Positions 44,204 through 51,741 of a stretch of DNA of 64,000 bases are shown piece after piece (positions within the stretch are counted from its first letter, which is position 1; every line of letters starts with the position of its first letter). The translations under genes were made by a program, and so were the position numbers. Source of the DNA: Lysobacter enzymogenes (GTDB lineage Bacteria > Pseudomonadota > Gammaproteobacteria > Xanthomonadales > Xanthomonadaceae); assembly GCF_023617245.1 (NCBI RefSeq), contig NZ_CP067396.1, positions 2,852,001 through 2,916,000 of the forward strand, written 5' to 3'. The notes under the pieces are model-generated. The model saw only the letters and a program-made list of their open reading frames with translations, was not told the origin of the DNA and made no database searches.

Positions 44204-45706
44204 ATGAGAGATCTGATCAAGCAAGTCGACGCGGGTCTGCAGGCCCACGACGAGTTCGGCAATTCGCAACAGATCGTTCGGCTCAACGTCGAACGCTATA
44301 GATTCGCGCTGGCGGTGCTGGCGCGCGAAGACGCCGCGCTGCAGGCCTTGCTGCCTGCGCTGGAGGCCCTGGACGAGCGCCGCGCCGACAAGCTGTTCGG
44401 CGACCTGCTGGTGCGCGCCGAGTTGGAAGCGGCGATCGAACGGCTGGAAACCGGGGTGGCGCCGATCCACCAGGCCGGCGTGCTGGCCTGGAGCCTGGCG
44501 CAGTCGCTGCAGCGCATCGACCAGCCGCTGAGCCTGTCGGCTTCGGCGATGCAGCGCAGCTTCGTCGCCGGTCCCGACCTCGACGGCCGCCGCATCTGGA
44601 TCTGGGACCTGCCGGACGCCTCCGAGCCGGTCGCCGACGCGTTGCGCGAAGCGCTGCGCCTGGGCTTCATGCCCGGCGGCCATTGCGAGGCCGAACTGGT
44701 GCGGCCGACGCCGCAGATGGTCGCCCAGCTCGACCGCGCCTGTTCGCTGCTGCAATCGCTGGTGCCGCAGGTCGCGCGCAGCGTGTTCGGCCACCTGCAT
44801 TCGGTCGCGTTCGCGAACATGCGCAACGAGCGCGGGCCGATGCTGACCGCCTCGGGCGGCGACTCGACGCCGTGCATGATCTTCATCGCGCCCGAGGAAC
44901 TGGCCAATCCGTGGGACACGGCCGTGCACATCATGCACGAGGCCGTGCATCTCAAACTCTCCGACATGGTCCGCACCAGCGCCGCGGTGGTGCGCGAGGA
45001 CATGGTGACGCTGCCGTGGGGCCGCGAGATCTCGGTGTCGAACTGCCTGTTCGCGTTCCACGCCTACGTCCACCTGCAGATCTTCCGCACCGCGGTCGAG
45101 CAGATCGGGCCGGAGCTGCACGCGGTCTACGGCGCGCCGGAGAGCTACCGCGCCGCGACCCGGCCGCATGCGATGTCGGTGGTCAACAACGCCTCGGCCG
45201 CGCCGTTCTCGCGCGGGCACGAACGCATGGCCTACCTGGCCCAGCAGTTCCGCACGCAGTGGTCGCACTACCTGACTCCGTACGCGCGGCGCATGGTCGA
45301 TTGGCTGTGCGCGGCGATCGCGCCGCTGATCGACCTGTCGGTCGCGCCGCAGGCCGGCGCGGTCGGCGAGCCCGCGCCGGTCGCGGCCAGCGCGCCGACG
45401 ACGTCGGTGCATTACGCCAAGAACCCGCAACTGCAACTGCGCCCGGTCGGCGACCGCGGCATCCTGTTCGCGGCCGATCCGGCCCGGCCCAAGATCCAGA
45501 AGCTCAACACCGCCGCCTGGCTGATGTTCGAGTTGTGCGACGGGCGCAGCGAGAGCGATCTGACCCAGGCCTATGCCGACCTGGCCGGGCTGGCGTCCGA
45601 GCGCGCCTGGCAACAGGTCGAGCCGATGTTGGACAGCCTGGTCGCCACCGGCATGATCGTGGCGCAAGGCCAACGCGCCGCGCTGCGCGAGGGGAGGGCC
45701 GCATGA
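44204..45706 (+). CDS. HExxH-type putative peptide beta-hydroxylase fused to a PqqD-like domain
   Basis: 500 residues. Residues 1-380 resemble the HExxH-motif peptide-modification family (now usually called aKG-HExxH-type peptide beta-hydroxylases): HEAVH at 245-249 as the metal motif, preceded by ASGGDSTPCMIFIAPEEL and followed by FAFHAYVHLQIFR and PHAMSVVNN. The C-terminal part, about 405-490, is PqqD-like (LQLRPVGDRGILFAADP, KLNTAAWLMFELCDGRSESD), the type of domain that binds precursor leaders. The ATG at 44204 gives the start that aligns with the paralogue. It begins a three-gene coupled set and the next start overlaps its stop. Hydroxylation is inferred from family; no activity is shown here. 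Confidence 0.88.
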   Translation: MRDLIKQVDAGLQAHDEFGNSQQIVRLNVERYRFALAVLAREDAALQALLPALEALDERRADKLFGDLLVRAELEAAIERLETGVAPIHQAGVLAWSLAQSLQRIDQPLSLSASAMQRSFVAGPDLDGRRIWIWDLPDASEPVADALREALRLGFMPGGHCEAELVRPTPQMVAQLDRACSLLQSLVPQVARSVFGHLHSVAFANMRNERGPMLTASGGDSTPCMIFIAPEELANPWDTAVHIMHEAVHLKLSDMVRTSAAVVREDMVTLPWGREISVSNCLFAFHAYVHLQIFRTAVEQIGPELHAVYGAPESYRAATRPHAMSVVNNASAAPFSRGHERMAYLAQQFRTQWSHYLTPYARRMVDWLCAAIAPLIDLSVAPQAGAVGEPAPVAASAPTTSVHYAKNPQLQLRPVGDRGILFAADPARPKIQKLNTAAWLMFELCDGRSESDLTQAYADLAGLASERAWQQVEPMLDSLVATGMIVAQGQRAALREGRAA

Positions 45707-46884
45707 GCGCGCCGTCCGCCCAGGGCCACGCCCACTCGCCGCAGGCGCAACTGGTCGCCGCGGCCGACCGCACGCTCGCCCAGCATCCGAACTTCGGCGA
45801 TTCGCAGCGCATCCTGGCCAAGGTCTACGCGCGCTACCGCTTCGGCACCGAGCTGTTCGCGCAGCGCCTGCCGCAGGCCGCGGCGCTGCTGCAGCAAGTG
45901 GAGACGATGCCCGACGCCGACGTGCGGCGGATCTTCTTCGACCCGCTGGTGCGATTGGCCGCCGAAGACGCCTTCTCCGAACTGGAGAGCGGCCAACTGG
46001 CCTCGCCGCACCGGCTCGAAGCGCTGTTGCCGCAAGCCATCGCCGCGTTGCCGGCGGGGCTGTGCGAATCGCACATGCTGCAGCGCTGGGGCCTGCAGTC
46101 GCAGGAGCAGCACTGGATGTGGTTGATCGTCGGCAGCGACGACCCGTTCGCCGCGCAGTTGCAGGCCGCGTTCGACCGCATCTTCGCCGACAACCCGGCC
46201 AACCGCGGGCTGTTGTTGAACCCCGACGCGGGCGCGCAGAAGAAGGTCCAGGATTCGATCGCGCTGCTGTCGATGCTGCTGCCCAACTCGGGTCCGGCGG
46301 CGCTGCGCCATGTCGGCGCGATCGCGCTGCTGGAGGCGCAACTGGAAGGCGGGATCGTGCTGTCGGCCGCCGGCGGCGACCTGACCCCTTCGACCGTGTT
46401 CGTCTCGCTCGACCAACTCGGCAATCCCTGGGACATCGCCGGCTGCCTGCTGCACGAAGGCCTGCACATGAAGCTGTTCGACGCCGCGCGTTCGGTGTCG
46501 CTGGCCAAGGAGCCGGACGCGACCATCCAGGTGCCATGGCGCAACGTGCGCTGGTCGATCGTGCGCGCGATCTTCGCGTACCACGTCTACGTGCACCTGT
46601 CGCTGTTCAAGGCCGCGGCGCTGGTCGCCGACCCGCGCTGCTTCGAGCTGTACGGCGATCCGCTGGCCTATGTGAGCCGCGCGCATGCGATGTCGGTGGT
46701 CAACAACGACACCGCCCACCAGTACGGGCGCTCGATCGACCGCGCGCGCTACCTCGGCGAGATGCTCGAAGGCGAGTGGTCGCACCTGCTCTCGCCGGGC
46801 GGTTTCGAACTGATCCACTGGCTGCGCAGCGCGCTGGCGCCGGTGGACGAGGCGATGTTCGCCGACGCGCGGGAGGCCGCATGA
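45703..46884 (+). CDS. HExxH-type putative peptide beta-hydroxylase, paralogue without fused PqqD domain
   Basis: 393 residues, overlapping the previous gene by ATGA. It aligns with it over nearly its whole length: FGDSQRILAKVYARYRFGTE near residue 31, SAAGGDLTPSTVFVSLDQLG before the metal motif, HEGLH at 251-255, IFAYHVYVHLSLFK, and HAMSVVNNDTAHQYGRSIDR. The shared histidines beyond HExxH are candidates for the third iron ligand. It lacks the PqqD-like C terminus; a separate small gene supplies that domain immediately downstream. The two enzymes may modify different residues of the same precursor, or act as a pair. Confidence 0.88.
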   Translation: MSAPSAQGHAHSPQAQLVAAADRTLAQHPNFGDSQRILAKVYARYRFGTELFAQRLPQAAALLQQVETMPDADVRRIFFDPLVRLAAEDAFSELESGQLASPHRLEALLPQAIAALPAGLCESHMLQRWGLQSQEQHWMWLIVGSDDPFAAQLQAAFDRIFADNPANRGLLLNPDAGAQKKVQDSIALLSMLLPNSGPAALRHVGAIALLEAQLEGGIVLSAAGGDLTPSTVFVSLDQLGNPWDIAGCLLHEGLHMKLFDAARSVSLAKEPDATIQVPWRNVRWSIVRAIFAYHVYVHLSLFKAAALVADPRCFELYGDPLAYVSRAHAMSVVNNDTAHQYGRSIDRARYLGEMLEGEWSHLLSPGGFELIHWLRSALAPVDEAMFADAREAA

Positions 46885-47168
46885 ACGCACACGACAGCGT
46901 ACGCAAGGCCGACGGGGTGCGTTGGCGCCCGGTGCCGCAGGCCGAATGCCTGATGGTGTTCTCGCCGCATTCCGGGCGCATCCATTGGCTGGCCCTGGAT
47001 ACCTGGCTGTTGTTCGAGCTGTGCGACGGCCGCAATGTCGATGCGGTCGCGCGCGGCTATGCCGAACTCGCCGGCGACAAGCTCGGCGGCGGCGATGCCC
47101 GGGCCCGCGCCGAGCGCGGCCTGGCGTCGCTGCTCGGCAGCCGCCTGATCGAGGCCGCGCCGGCCTGA
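46881..47168 (+). CDS. Stand-alone PqqD-like peptide-recognition protein
   Basis: 95 residues, overlapping the previous gene by ATGA. It is homologous to the C terminus of the first enzyme: WLALDTWLLFELCDGRNVDA here corresponds to KLNTAAWLMFELCDGRSESD there. Such RiPP recognition elements have a winged-helix-type fold and hold the precursor leader near the modifying enzyme. The natural reading is that this protein serves the second HExxH enzyme, which lacks the fusion. No catalytic motif is present. Confidence 0.85.
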   Translation: MNAHDSVRKADGVRWRPVPQAECLMVFSPHSGRIHWLALDTWLLFELCDGRNVDAVARGYAELAGDKLGGGDARARAERGLASLLGSRLIEAAPA

Positions 47169-47329
47169 GCCTGGCGGCGCGCGCGCCGGCCCCGGCCGGT
47201 GTCGCCGCGACCGGACCCACCGATTACGGCCCTCGGGCGGGCCACGCGAAAGGAAGAGGTAGCAAGCGACGGCACGGACGCCGCAGCGATTAAGGCAAGA
47301 CAGTACGTCCATTCCACAGGAGAACGTCC

Positions 47330-47476
47330 ATGAGCAATGAAACCAACCTGGATACCTTGAAGGACCTGTTGAGCAACAAGAAGGCGCTGGAAGAATCGGA
47401 AGTGACCACGGGCTCGGCCGACGAGCGCCGCTGGTGGCCGCCGTACAACGTCTCGCCGGCCCCGCCGAGCAACTGA
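47330..47476 (+). CDS. Putative RiPP precursor peptide (48 residues)
   Basis: A 48-residue ORF that conventional ORF size limits would omit. A strong ribosome site (CACAGGAGAACG) precedes ATG. The N-terminal half, LDTLKDLLSNKKALEE, is an acidic/basic amphipathic helix as expected of a leader. It is followed by SEVTTGSADE, which contains TGS in place of a GG-type cleavage signal, and ends in RRWWPPYNVSPAPPSN, dense in Trp, Pro, Tyr and Asn. The C-terminal residues offer several possible beta-hydroxylation sites. It has lower GC than its neighbours and lies between the recognition protein and the methyltransferase. No database match could be checked. Confidence 0.75.
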   Translation: MSNETNLDTLKDLLSNKKALEESEVTTGSADERRWWPPYNVSPAPPSN

Positions 47477-47540
47477 CGCCCAACGCCAGTCGCTGGACCT
47501 GCCGCGCCCGCAAGGGCGCGGCAGGGTTGGCGCCGCCCGC

Positions 47541-48416
47541 ATGCAGGACTTTCAATCGCAACGCCCGGCGCCCGCGTCGTTCGCCGATCCCGCCGCGGGC
47601 GACGCCGAGGAGGCGCCCTGCGCCGGTGAGATCTGGCGCTCTCGCGCGGACCCGGCCGAGGCCGTGATGGTGCTGCGCCGCGACGCCGACGCGGTCGACT
47701 ACGCCTGGCTCGACCGCGACGCCGCCGACGGCCGCATGCCGCTGGCGCACTGGGCGCAGCGCTTCGAAGTGGTGCTGGAACAGGCCGACCACACCCACGC
47801 CACGCCGATCCGCCGGCACTGGCTCATCGATACCCAAGCCGAACGACTGCGCGGCGCGCGCGTGCTCGAACTGGGCGCGCACACCGGCGGCTTGACCCAG
47901 GCGCTGCTCGCCCACGCCGCGCAGGTCGTCGCGGTGGAGAACAACCCGCGCTGCGTGCGCCACCTGCGTCAGCGTTTCGGCGAACGCCTGGGCATCGTCG
48001 CCGGCGACATGCATCACGCGCTGTGGGACCTGGGGCAGGACCGGTTCGACGTGGTCGTCTGCGCCGGCGTGCTCTACCACTCCGCCCATCCGTTCCTGCT
48101 GCTGGAAGCGATGGCGCACTTGCGCCCGCGCGCGATCCTGATCGACACCCTAGACGACGGCGTCGCCGAGCTGCGCGTGGCGGTGCCGAACCTGGTCAAC
48201 AGCTGCAACTACCGCTACAACCGGCGTCCGGATTGCGGCTACTCGGTGGTGCTCGGCGAACGCCTGATCGCCGGCGCGATGGCCCGGCTCGGCTACGGCG
48301 CGATGCAGCGCATCGACACGGCCGCGGCGACGATCGCGCCGGAGCGCGACAGCGCCTATTTCCAGCAGTGGCGGCGCAGCCTGTCGGCCTGGTTCCTGCG
48401 CGACGGCGCGGCCTGA
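47541..48416 (+). CDS. Class I SAM-dependent methyltransferase
   Basis: 291 residues. Motif I VLELGAHTGGLTQALL is at about residues 108-123, VVAVENNPRCVRHLRQRFGE follows with the acidic residue for the adenosine ribose, and DVVVCAGVLYHSAHPFLLLE matches motifs IV-V. About 100 N-terminal residues precede the methyltransferase fold and may dock a partner. It starts 64 bases after the precursor and reads the same way, so methylation of the modified peptide is a reasonable guess; small-molecule methylation cannot be excluded. Converges head-on with the FAD enzyme gene. Confidence 0.85.
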   Translation: MQDFQSQRPAPASFADPAAGDAEEAPCAGEIWRSRADPAEAVMVLRRDADAVDYAWLDRDAADGRMPLAHWAQRFEVVLEQADHTHATPIRRHWLIDTQAERLRGARVLELGAHTGGLTQALLAHAAQVVAVENNPRCVRHLRQRFGERLGIVAGDMHHALWDLGQDRFDVVVCAGVLYHSAHPFLLLEAMAHLRPRAILIDTLDDGVAELRVAVPNLVNSCNYRYNRRPDCGYSVVLGERLIAGAMARLGYGAMQRIDTAAATIAPERDSAYFQQWRRSLSAWFLRDGAA

Positions 48417-48438
48417 GCCGCGGCCGCGGCGTCAGGCC
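48410..48438. terminator. Palindrome spanning two convergent stop codons
   Basis: GGCCTGA at 48410-48416 and TCAGGCC at 48432-48438 bracket a fully self-complementary 14-mer GCCGCGGCCGCGGC. The stops of the methyltransferase gene and the FAD oxidoreductase gene are both part of the palindrome. It probably stops both transcripts, although no T tract is present. Confidence 0.6.
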
Positions 48439-49892
48439 CAGGCCTGGCGGACCTGCGCGTAGTAGTCGCGGAAGAACGGCACCATGCGCTTGCGGTCGGC
48501 GGCGACGATCGCCAGCAGTTCCGGCGCCAGCACGAATTCCTCTTCGCCCAGCTCGTCGTACAGACCGTTGAGCATCTGCTCGTAGAAGCGCGGAAAAGCG
48601 TGGTGCCAGCCGACCCGCGGCAGGCGGATGCCGTGCTCGGAGCCCATCGCCAGATAGTGCTTGAGCGCCTCGGCGCGCGCCTGTTCGACGGTGTACAGGC
48701 GGATCGGCTTGCGTTCGGGCGCGAAGGTTTCCTCGAACAGGCCGGGGCCGCCGCAGACGCGGTCGGCGATGTGCCGGCCGAGCAGCGGCGACAGGAACAG
48801 GCCGTCGCGGTAGGTGCCGGTCAGCAGCCACAGGCCCTCGACCGAGGTCGGGCCGATCAGCGGGCAGGTGTCGACCGCGACCGGGCGGTTGCCGGCCTGC
48901 CAGGCCACCAGCTGCGCCGCGCACAGGTCCTGGTCGAGCTGGTCCAGCGCGCATTCGAGCAGGAAGAACATGTCCGCCGGCGAGGTGCGCAGCATCGGCT
49001 GCGCGAACAGGGTGTTGGTGGCGCCGACATAGAGCCGGCCGCCGCCGCGCGGCACCGCGTGCAGGCCGCAGGCGAACGCGCGGTTGGGCGTGCGCAGCAC
49101 GTGCGCCTGCGCGCGCGGGCCGGTGTCGAGCAGCAGCGAGGTGCCGCCGCCGCAGAACAGCCGCGGAATGCGCCGCGCCAGCTCCGGCACGCTGTCGAGC
49201 ACGGCCTGGGTCCACACGCCGGCGGCGAGCACGACCTGCGGCGCGGCGACGCGGCCGCCTTCGCGCAGGCGCACGGCCCGGATGCGGCCGCCGTGGATGT
49301 CCAGGCCGGTCGCGGTGTCGTCGATGAAGCTCAGCGTCGGCGAGCGCTCGATCAAGGCGCTCAGCGCGCCCAACAGCTTGGCGGCGTCGATCGAGCCTTC
49401 GTCGGGCAGGTACAGGGCCCGGCTGGGCCGGCAGTCCTCGGCCGGGGCGAGGCCGTCGATGCGGTTGGGGTCGAGCGTCTCGTAGGCCGCGCCGTTTTCC
49501 TCCAGCGCCTGCACGATGGCCGCGTAGTTCTCGTCCTCGATGATCCCGGACTTGTTGTTGCTGAAGACGATCGTGCCCGGCGTCAGCGCGATGCGCTCCT
49601 CGGCGGGCAGGGCCTGGTTGATGCTTTCCAGCCAGTCCGGCCAGTGCCGCGCGGCGAGCAGGCCCTTGGCCAGCTTGGCGCGTCCGGACGGCGTGCGCAG
49701 CAGTTGCGCGGTGACCTCGCCGTAGCAGCCCATCATCGCGCCGGCGGCGGCCGAGGCCGCGCCGGGCCGCGGCGCCGGGCCGACCACGGCCACGCGCAAT
49801 CCGGGATCGCGCAACTGCAGCGCATGCGCGGTCGCCATGCCCAGTACGCCGTTGCCCACCACCACGACATCGTAACCATCGTAATCGGCCAT
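48432..49892 (-). CDS. FAD-dependent oxidoreductase, amine-oxidase (DAO) type
   Basis: 486 residues. The nucleotide fold YDVVVVGNGVLGMATAHAL is at the N terminus, with GAASAAAGAMMGCYGEVTAQ, VVLAAGVWTQAVLDSVPE near 215-232 and a C-terminal GLWLLTGTYRDGLFLSP. This is the D-amino-acid oxidase/glycine oxidase fold, which oxidises primary or secondary amines. The gene converges on the methyltransferase gene with a 15-base gap, so it may belong to the peptide pathway despite its orientation. The C terminus beyond residue 400 is unusually long and helical. Substrate unknown. Confidence 0.85.
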   Translation of the reverse strand: MADYDGYDVVVVGNGVLGMATAHALQLRDPGLRVAVVGPAPRPGAASAAAGAMMGCYGEVTAQLLRTPSGRAKLAKGLLAARHWPDWLESINQALPAEERIALTPGTIVFSNNKSGIIEDENYAAIVQALEENGAAYETLDPNRIDGLAPAEDCRPSRALYLPDEGSIDAAKLLGALSALIERSPTLSFIDDTATGLDIHGGRIRAVRLREGGRVAAPQVVLAAGVWTQAVLDSVPELARRIPRLFCGGGTSLLLDTGPRAQAHVLRTPNRAFACGLHAVPRGGGRLYVGATNTLFAQPMLRTSPADMFFLLECALDQLDQDLCAAQLVAWQAGNRPVAVDTCPLIGPTSVEGLWLLTGTYRDGLFLSPLLGRHIADRVCGGPGLFEETFAPERKPIRLYTVEQARAEALKHYLAMGSEHGIRLPRVGWHHAFPRFYEQMLNGLYDELGEEEFVLAPELLAIVAADRKRMVPFFRDYYAQVRQAWA

Positions 49893-50205
49893 GCTCGCTC
49901 CATCGCGCGCGGGGCGCGTCCGTCATCGGCTCGGGTCGCGTGATCGCATCGGCCGCAAACCATCGCGGCAGGCGTGCGCGGCGATACGCGTCGGCCGCAC
50001 GCGCCTGGGTCAGGCGACCGTGCGCGGGCGGTCCTGCATCATGCGGGCGCGGGCGCGCGGTGACGAGCGACCCATTGCGCAGAACGCCAACTCGATTACA
50101 TCTGCGTGCCTTGCCTGTGCGTCTCTCGTCGCCGCCGTCGTCGTCGGCGCCGTTCCATGCTGCAGCGCCGCCGCGCGGGTGTCGCGCCGCACAGCGCCGC
50201 GCGGC
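49893..50205. other. Intergenic region, no gene seen
   Basis: 313 bases upstream of the FAD enzyme gene and downstream of the minus-strand lipoprotein gene. It must contain the promoter of the FAD gene. GC-rich with several CGCGCG runs. No REP element or convincing promoter pair was found. Confidence 0.4.
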
Positions 50206-50859
50206 TCAGGTGCAGGGCGCTTCCCAGGCCAGGCGGCGTTCGGCGCCGGCGGCGTCCTTGACCACGAAGCATTGCGCGTAGTCGGATTCGGCGAAGGTCG
50301 GCAGCCGCGGGCATTCGATCTGGCGCGCGCTGTCGTACAGGGAGGCGCCGCTGGCGCTCAGCGGCTGCAACGCGCCGTCGGCGTCGGTGGCGAACTCGCC
50401 TGTCTGGCCGTGGCCGTCGACGCGGAAGCGCAACCGCGGCCCGTCCAGGCCGACCAGTTCGGCCGCCATCGGCCGGCCCCAGCGCGCGATCTCGCGGTTC
50501 TTGTCGTCGAACTCGACCACCCAATCCGGCAGCAGCCAGGCGTCGTGCAGCGGGATCGTCTCGACCTCGGCGACCGGATACGGACCGCAGCCGTCTTCGC
50601 CCCAGTCGACCACGCGCGGGTCCTTGTTGCGCTTGTCGTCCTTGCTCGCGAAGGCGAAGCGATAGGGCGGCTTGGCCAGCGCGGGCGCTGCCTGGACCGG
50701 CGCGGGCGCGGCTTGCGCGGGCGCGCTCTGCGTGGCCGGCGCGGTCGCGGGCGCGGCGGGCTGCGCCGCTTCTTCGCGCGGGCCGCACGCGGCCAGCAGC
50801 AGGCACGCGCACAGCCATGCCATCGGGGGAGTCGGGATGCGGGCCGCAAGACGGTCCAT
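50206..50859 (-). CDS. Hypothetical lipoprotein
   Basis: 217 residues. The signal ends in the lipobox LLLAACG (Cys near residue 25), followed by a low-complexity Ala/Pro/Gln linker (residues 27-63). The mature domain begins YRFAFASKDDKRNKDPRVVD and contains DGCGPYPVAEVETIPLHDAW and a pair of Cys residues toward the C terminus. I do not recognise the domain. AACAGGAGAAACCTCGC before ATG gives a good ribosome site and decides this start over the longer frame. Confidence 0.8.
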   Translation of the reverse strand: MDRLAARIPTPPMAWLCACLLLAACGPREEAAQPAAPATAPATQSAPAQAAPAPVQAAPALAKPPYRFAFASKDDKRNKDPRVVDWGEDGCGPYPVAEVETIPLHDAWLLPDWVVEFDDKNREIARWGRPMAAELVGLDGPRLRFRVDGHGQTGEFATDADGALQPLSASGASLYDSARQIECPRLPTFAESDYAQCFVVKDAAGAERRLAWEAPCT

Positions 50860-51141
50860 GCGAGGTTTCTCCTGTTGCGCACGGCACCCGCGCACGCGCG
50901 GGCAAACGCCGATCATAGGCGGCCGGGGCAGGGCGCGGTACCGCTGCGCGACGGCGCGGTGCGCAGCGCATTCGGCGACGCCGCGCACGCTGCGCGAATT
51001 TCGCCGCGCGCGGCGCGAACGCGCATGCGCCCGTTCAGGCTGGGGCGGCTAGCCTGCCGGGGCGATGTGCCGGATTGACGTCTTTATGACGAGTCCGGGC
51101 GCATCGTAGACATCGCCCTCCCAACTCCCTCGGTGAGTTAT

Positions 51142-51474
51142 ATGAACTCCACTTTCAAAACCATGATCGCCGCTGCGCTGGTGTCCTGCGTCATGGTCAC
51201 CGGCGCCGCCGGCGCGCAGACCAAGTCGAAGAAGACTCCGCATTGCTACAACGTGGAAGTGCAGCGTCCCAAGCAGATCAAGGACCAGCACAAGATCGCC
51301 GGTACCGCGATCGGCGCGGTGGCCGGCGGCCTGCTCGGCAACCAGGTCGGCGGCGGCAACGGCAAGAAGCTGGCCACCGCGGCCGGCGCGGTCGGCGGCG
51401 CGTTCGCGGGCCGCAAGATCCAGGAAAACCAGCAGAACAAGACCGAGACGGTGATCGAGCGCCGCTGCGACTGA
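51142..51474 (+). CDS. Glycine-zipper 2TM domain protein
   Basis: 110 residues. Signal peptide FKTMIAAALVSCVMVTGAAG, then CYNVEVQRPKQIKDQHKIAG and the glycine zipper GTAIGAVAGGLLGNQVGGGN with AGAVGGAFAGRKIQENQQ. This is the Rickettsia 17-kDa-type 2TM glycine zipper found in outer-membrane lipoproteins such as SlyB; here no lipobox Cys is convincing. The ATG at 51142 has GGTGAG about 10 bases upstream; an in-frame GTG lies 9 bases earlier. Probably envelope-associated. Followed by an intrinsic terminator. Confidence 0.85.
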   Translation: MNSTFKTMIAAALVSCVMVTGAAGAQTKSKKTPHCYNVEVQRPKQIKDQHKIAGTAIGAVAGGLLGNQVGGGNGKKLATAAGAVGGAFAGRKIQENQQNKTETVIERRCD

Positions 51475-51505
51475 CGCAGCCGGCCGCCGCCGTCGCAACA
51501 CCGAG

Positions 51506-51536
51506 CCGCGCGCGGGCGACCGCGCGCGGTTTTTTT
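51506..51536 (+). terminator. Intrinsic terminator after the glycine-zipper gene
   Basis: CCGCGCGC / GCGCGCGG stem at 51506-51529 with a 7-9 base loop, followed directly by seven T residues. A textbook example for this genome. Confidence 0.9.
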
Positions 51537-51549
51537 GTGGATGGCTTAT

Positions 51550-51632
51550 GTGGGATCGCGTTCAGGCCCGATGCTTTCGGCTCGGGTCGCCGCGATCTGA
51601 AACCAGAGCATCGGGCCTGAAGGCCCTCCCAC
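51550..51632. repeat. REP-type inverted repeat, family B
   Basis: Arms GTGGGATCGCGTTCAGGCCC (left, imperfect) and GGGCCTGAAGGCCCTCCCAC (right) enclose CGATGCTTTCGGCTCGGG and CAGAGCATCG. Lies between the terminator and alr. Confidence 0.8.
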
Positions 51633-51741
51633 GACCGCCACCAACATCGGCCGCAAGCTCGGGCTTTGCCCATCCTGCGCGCAGCCGTCACTTCACATTC
51701 GCCTCATAGCCCGCCGCGAGCGCGCCGCTAGAATGTGCGCC

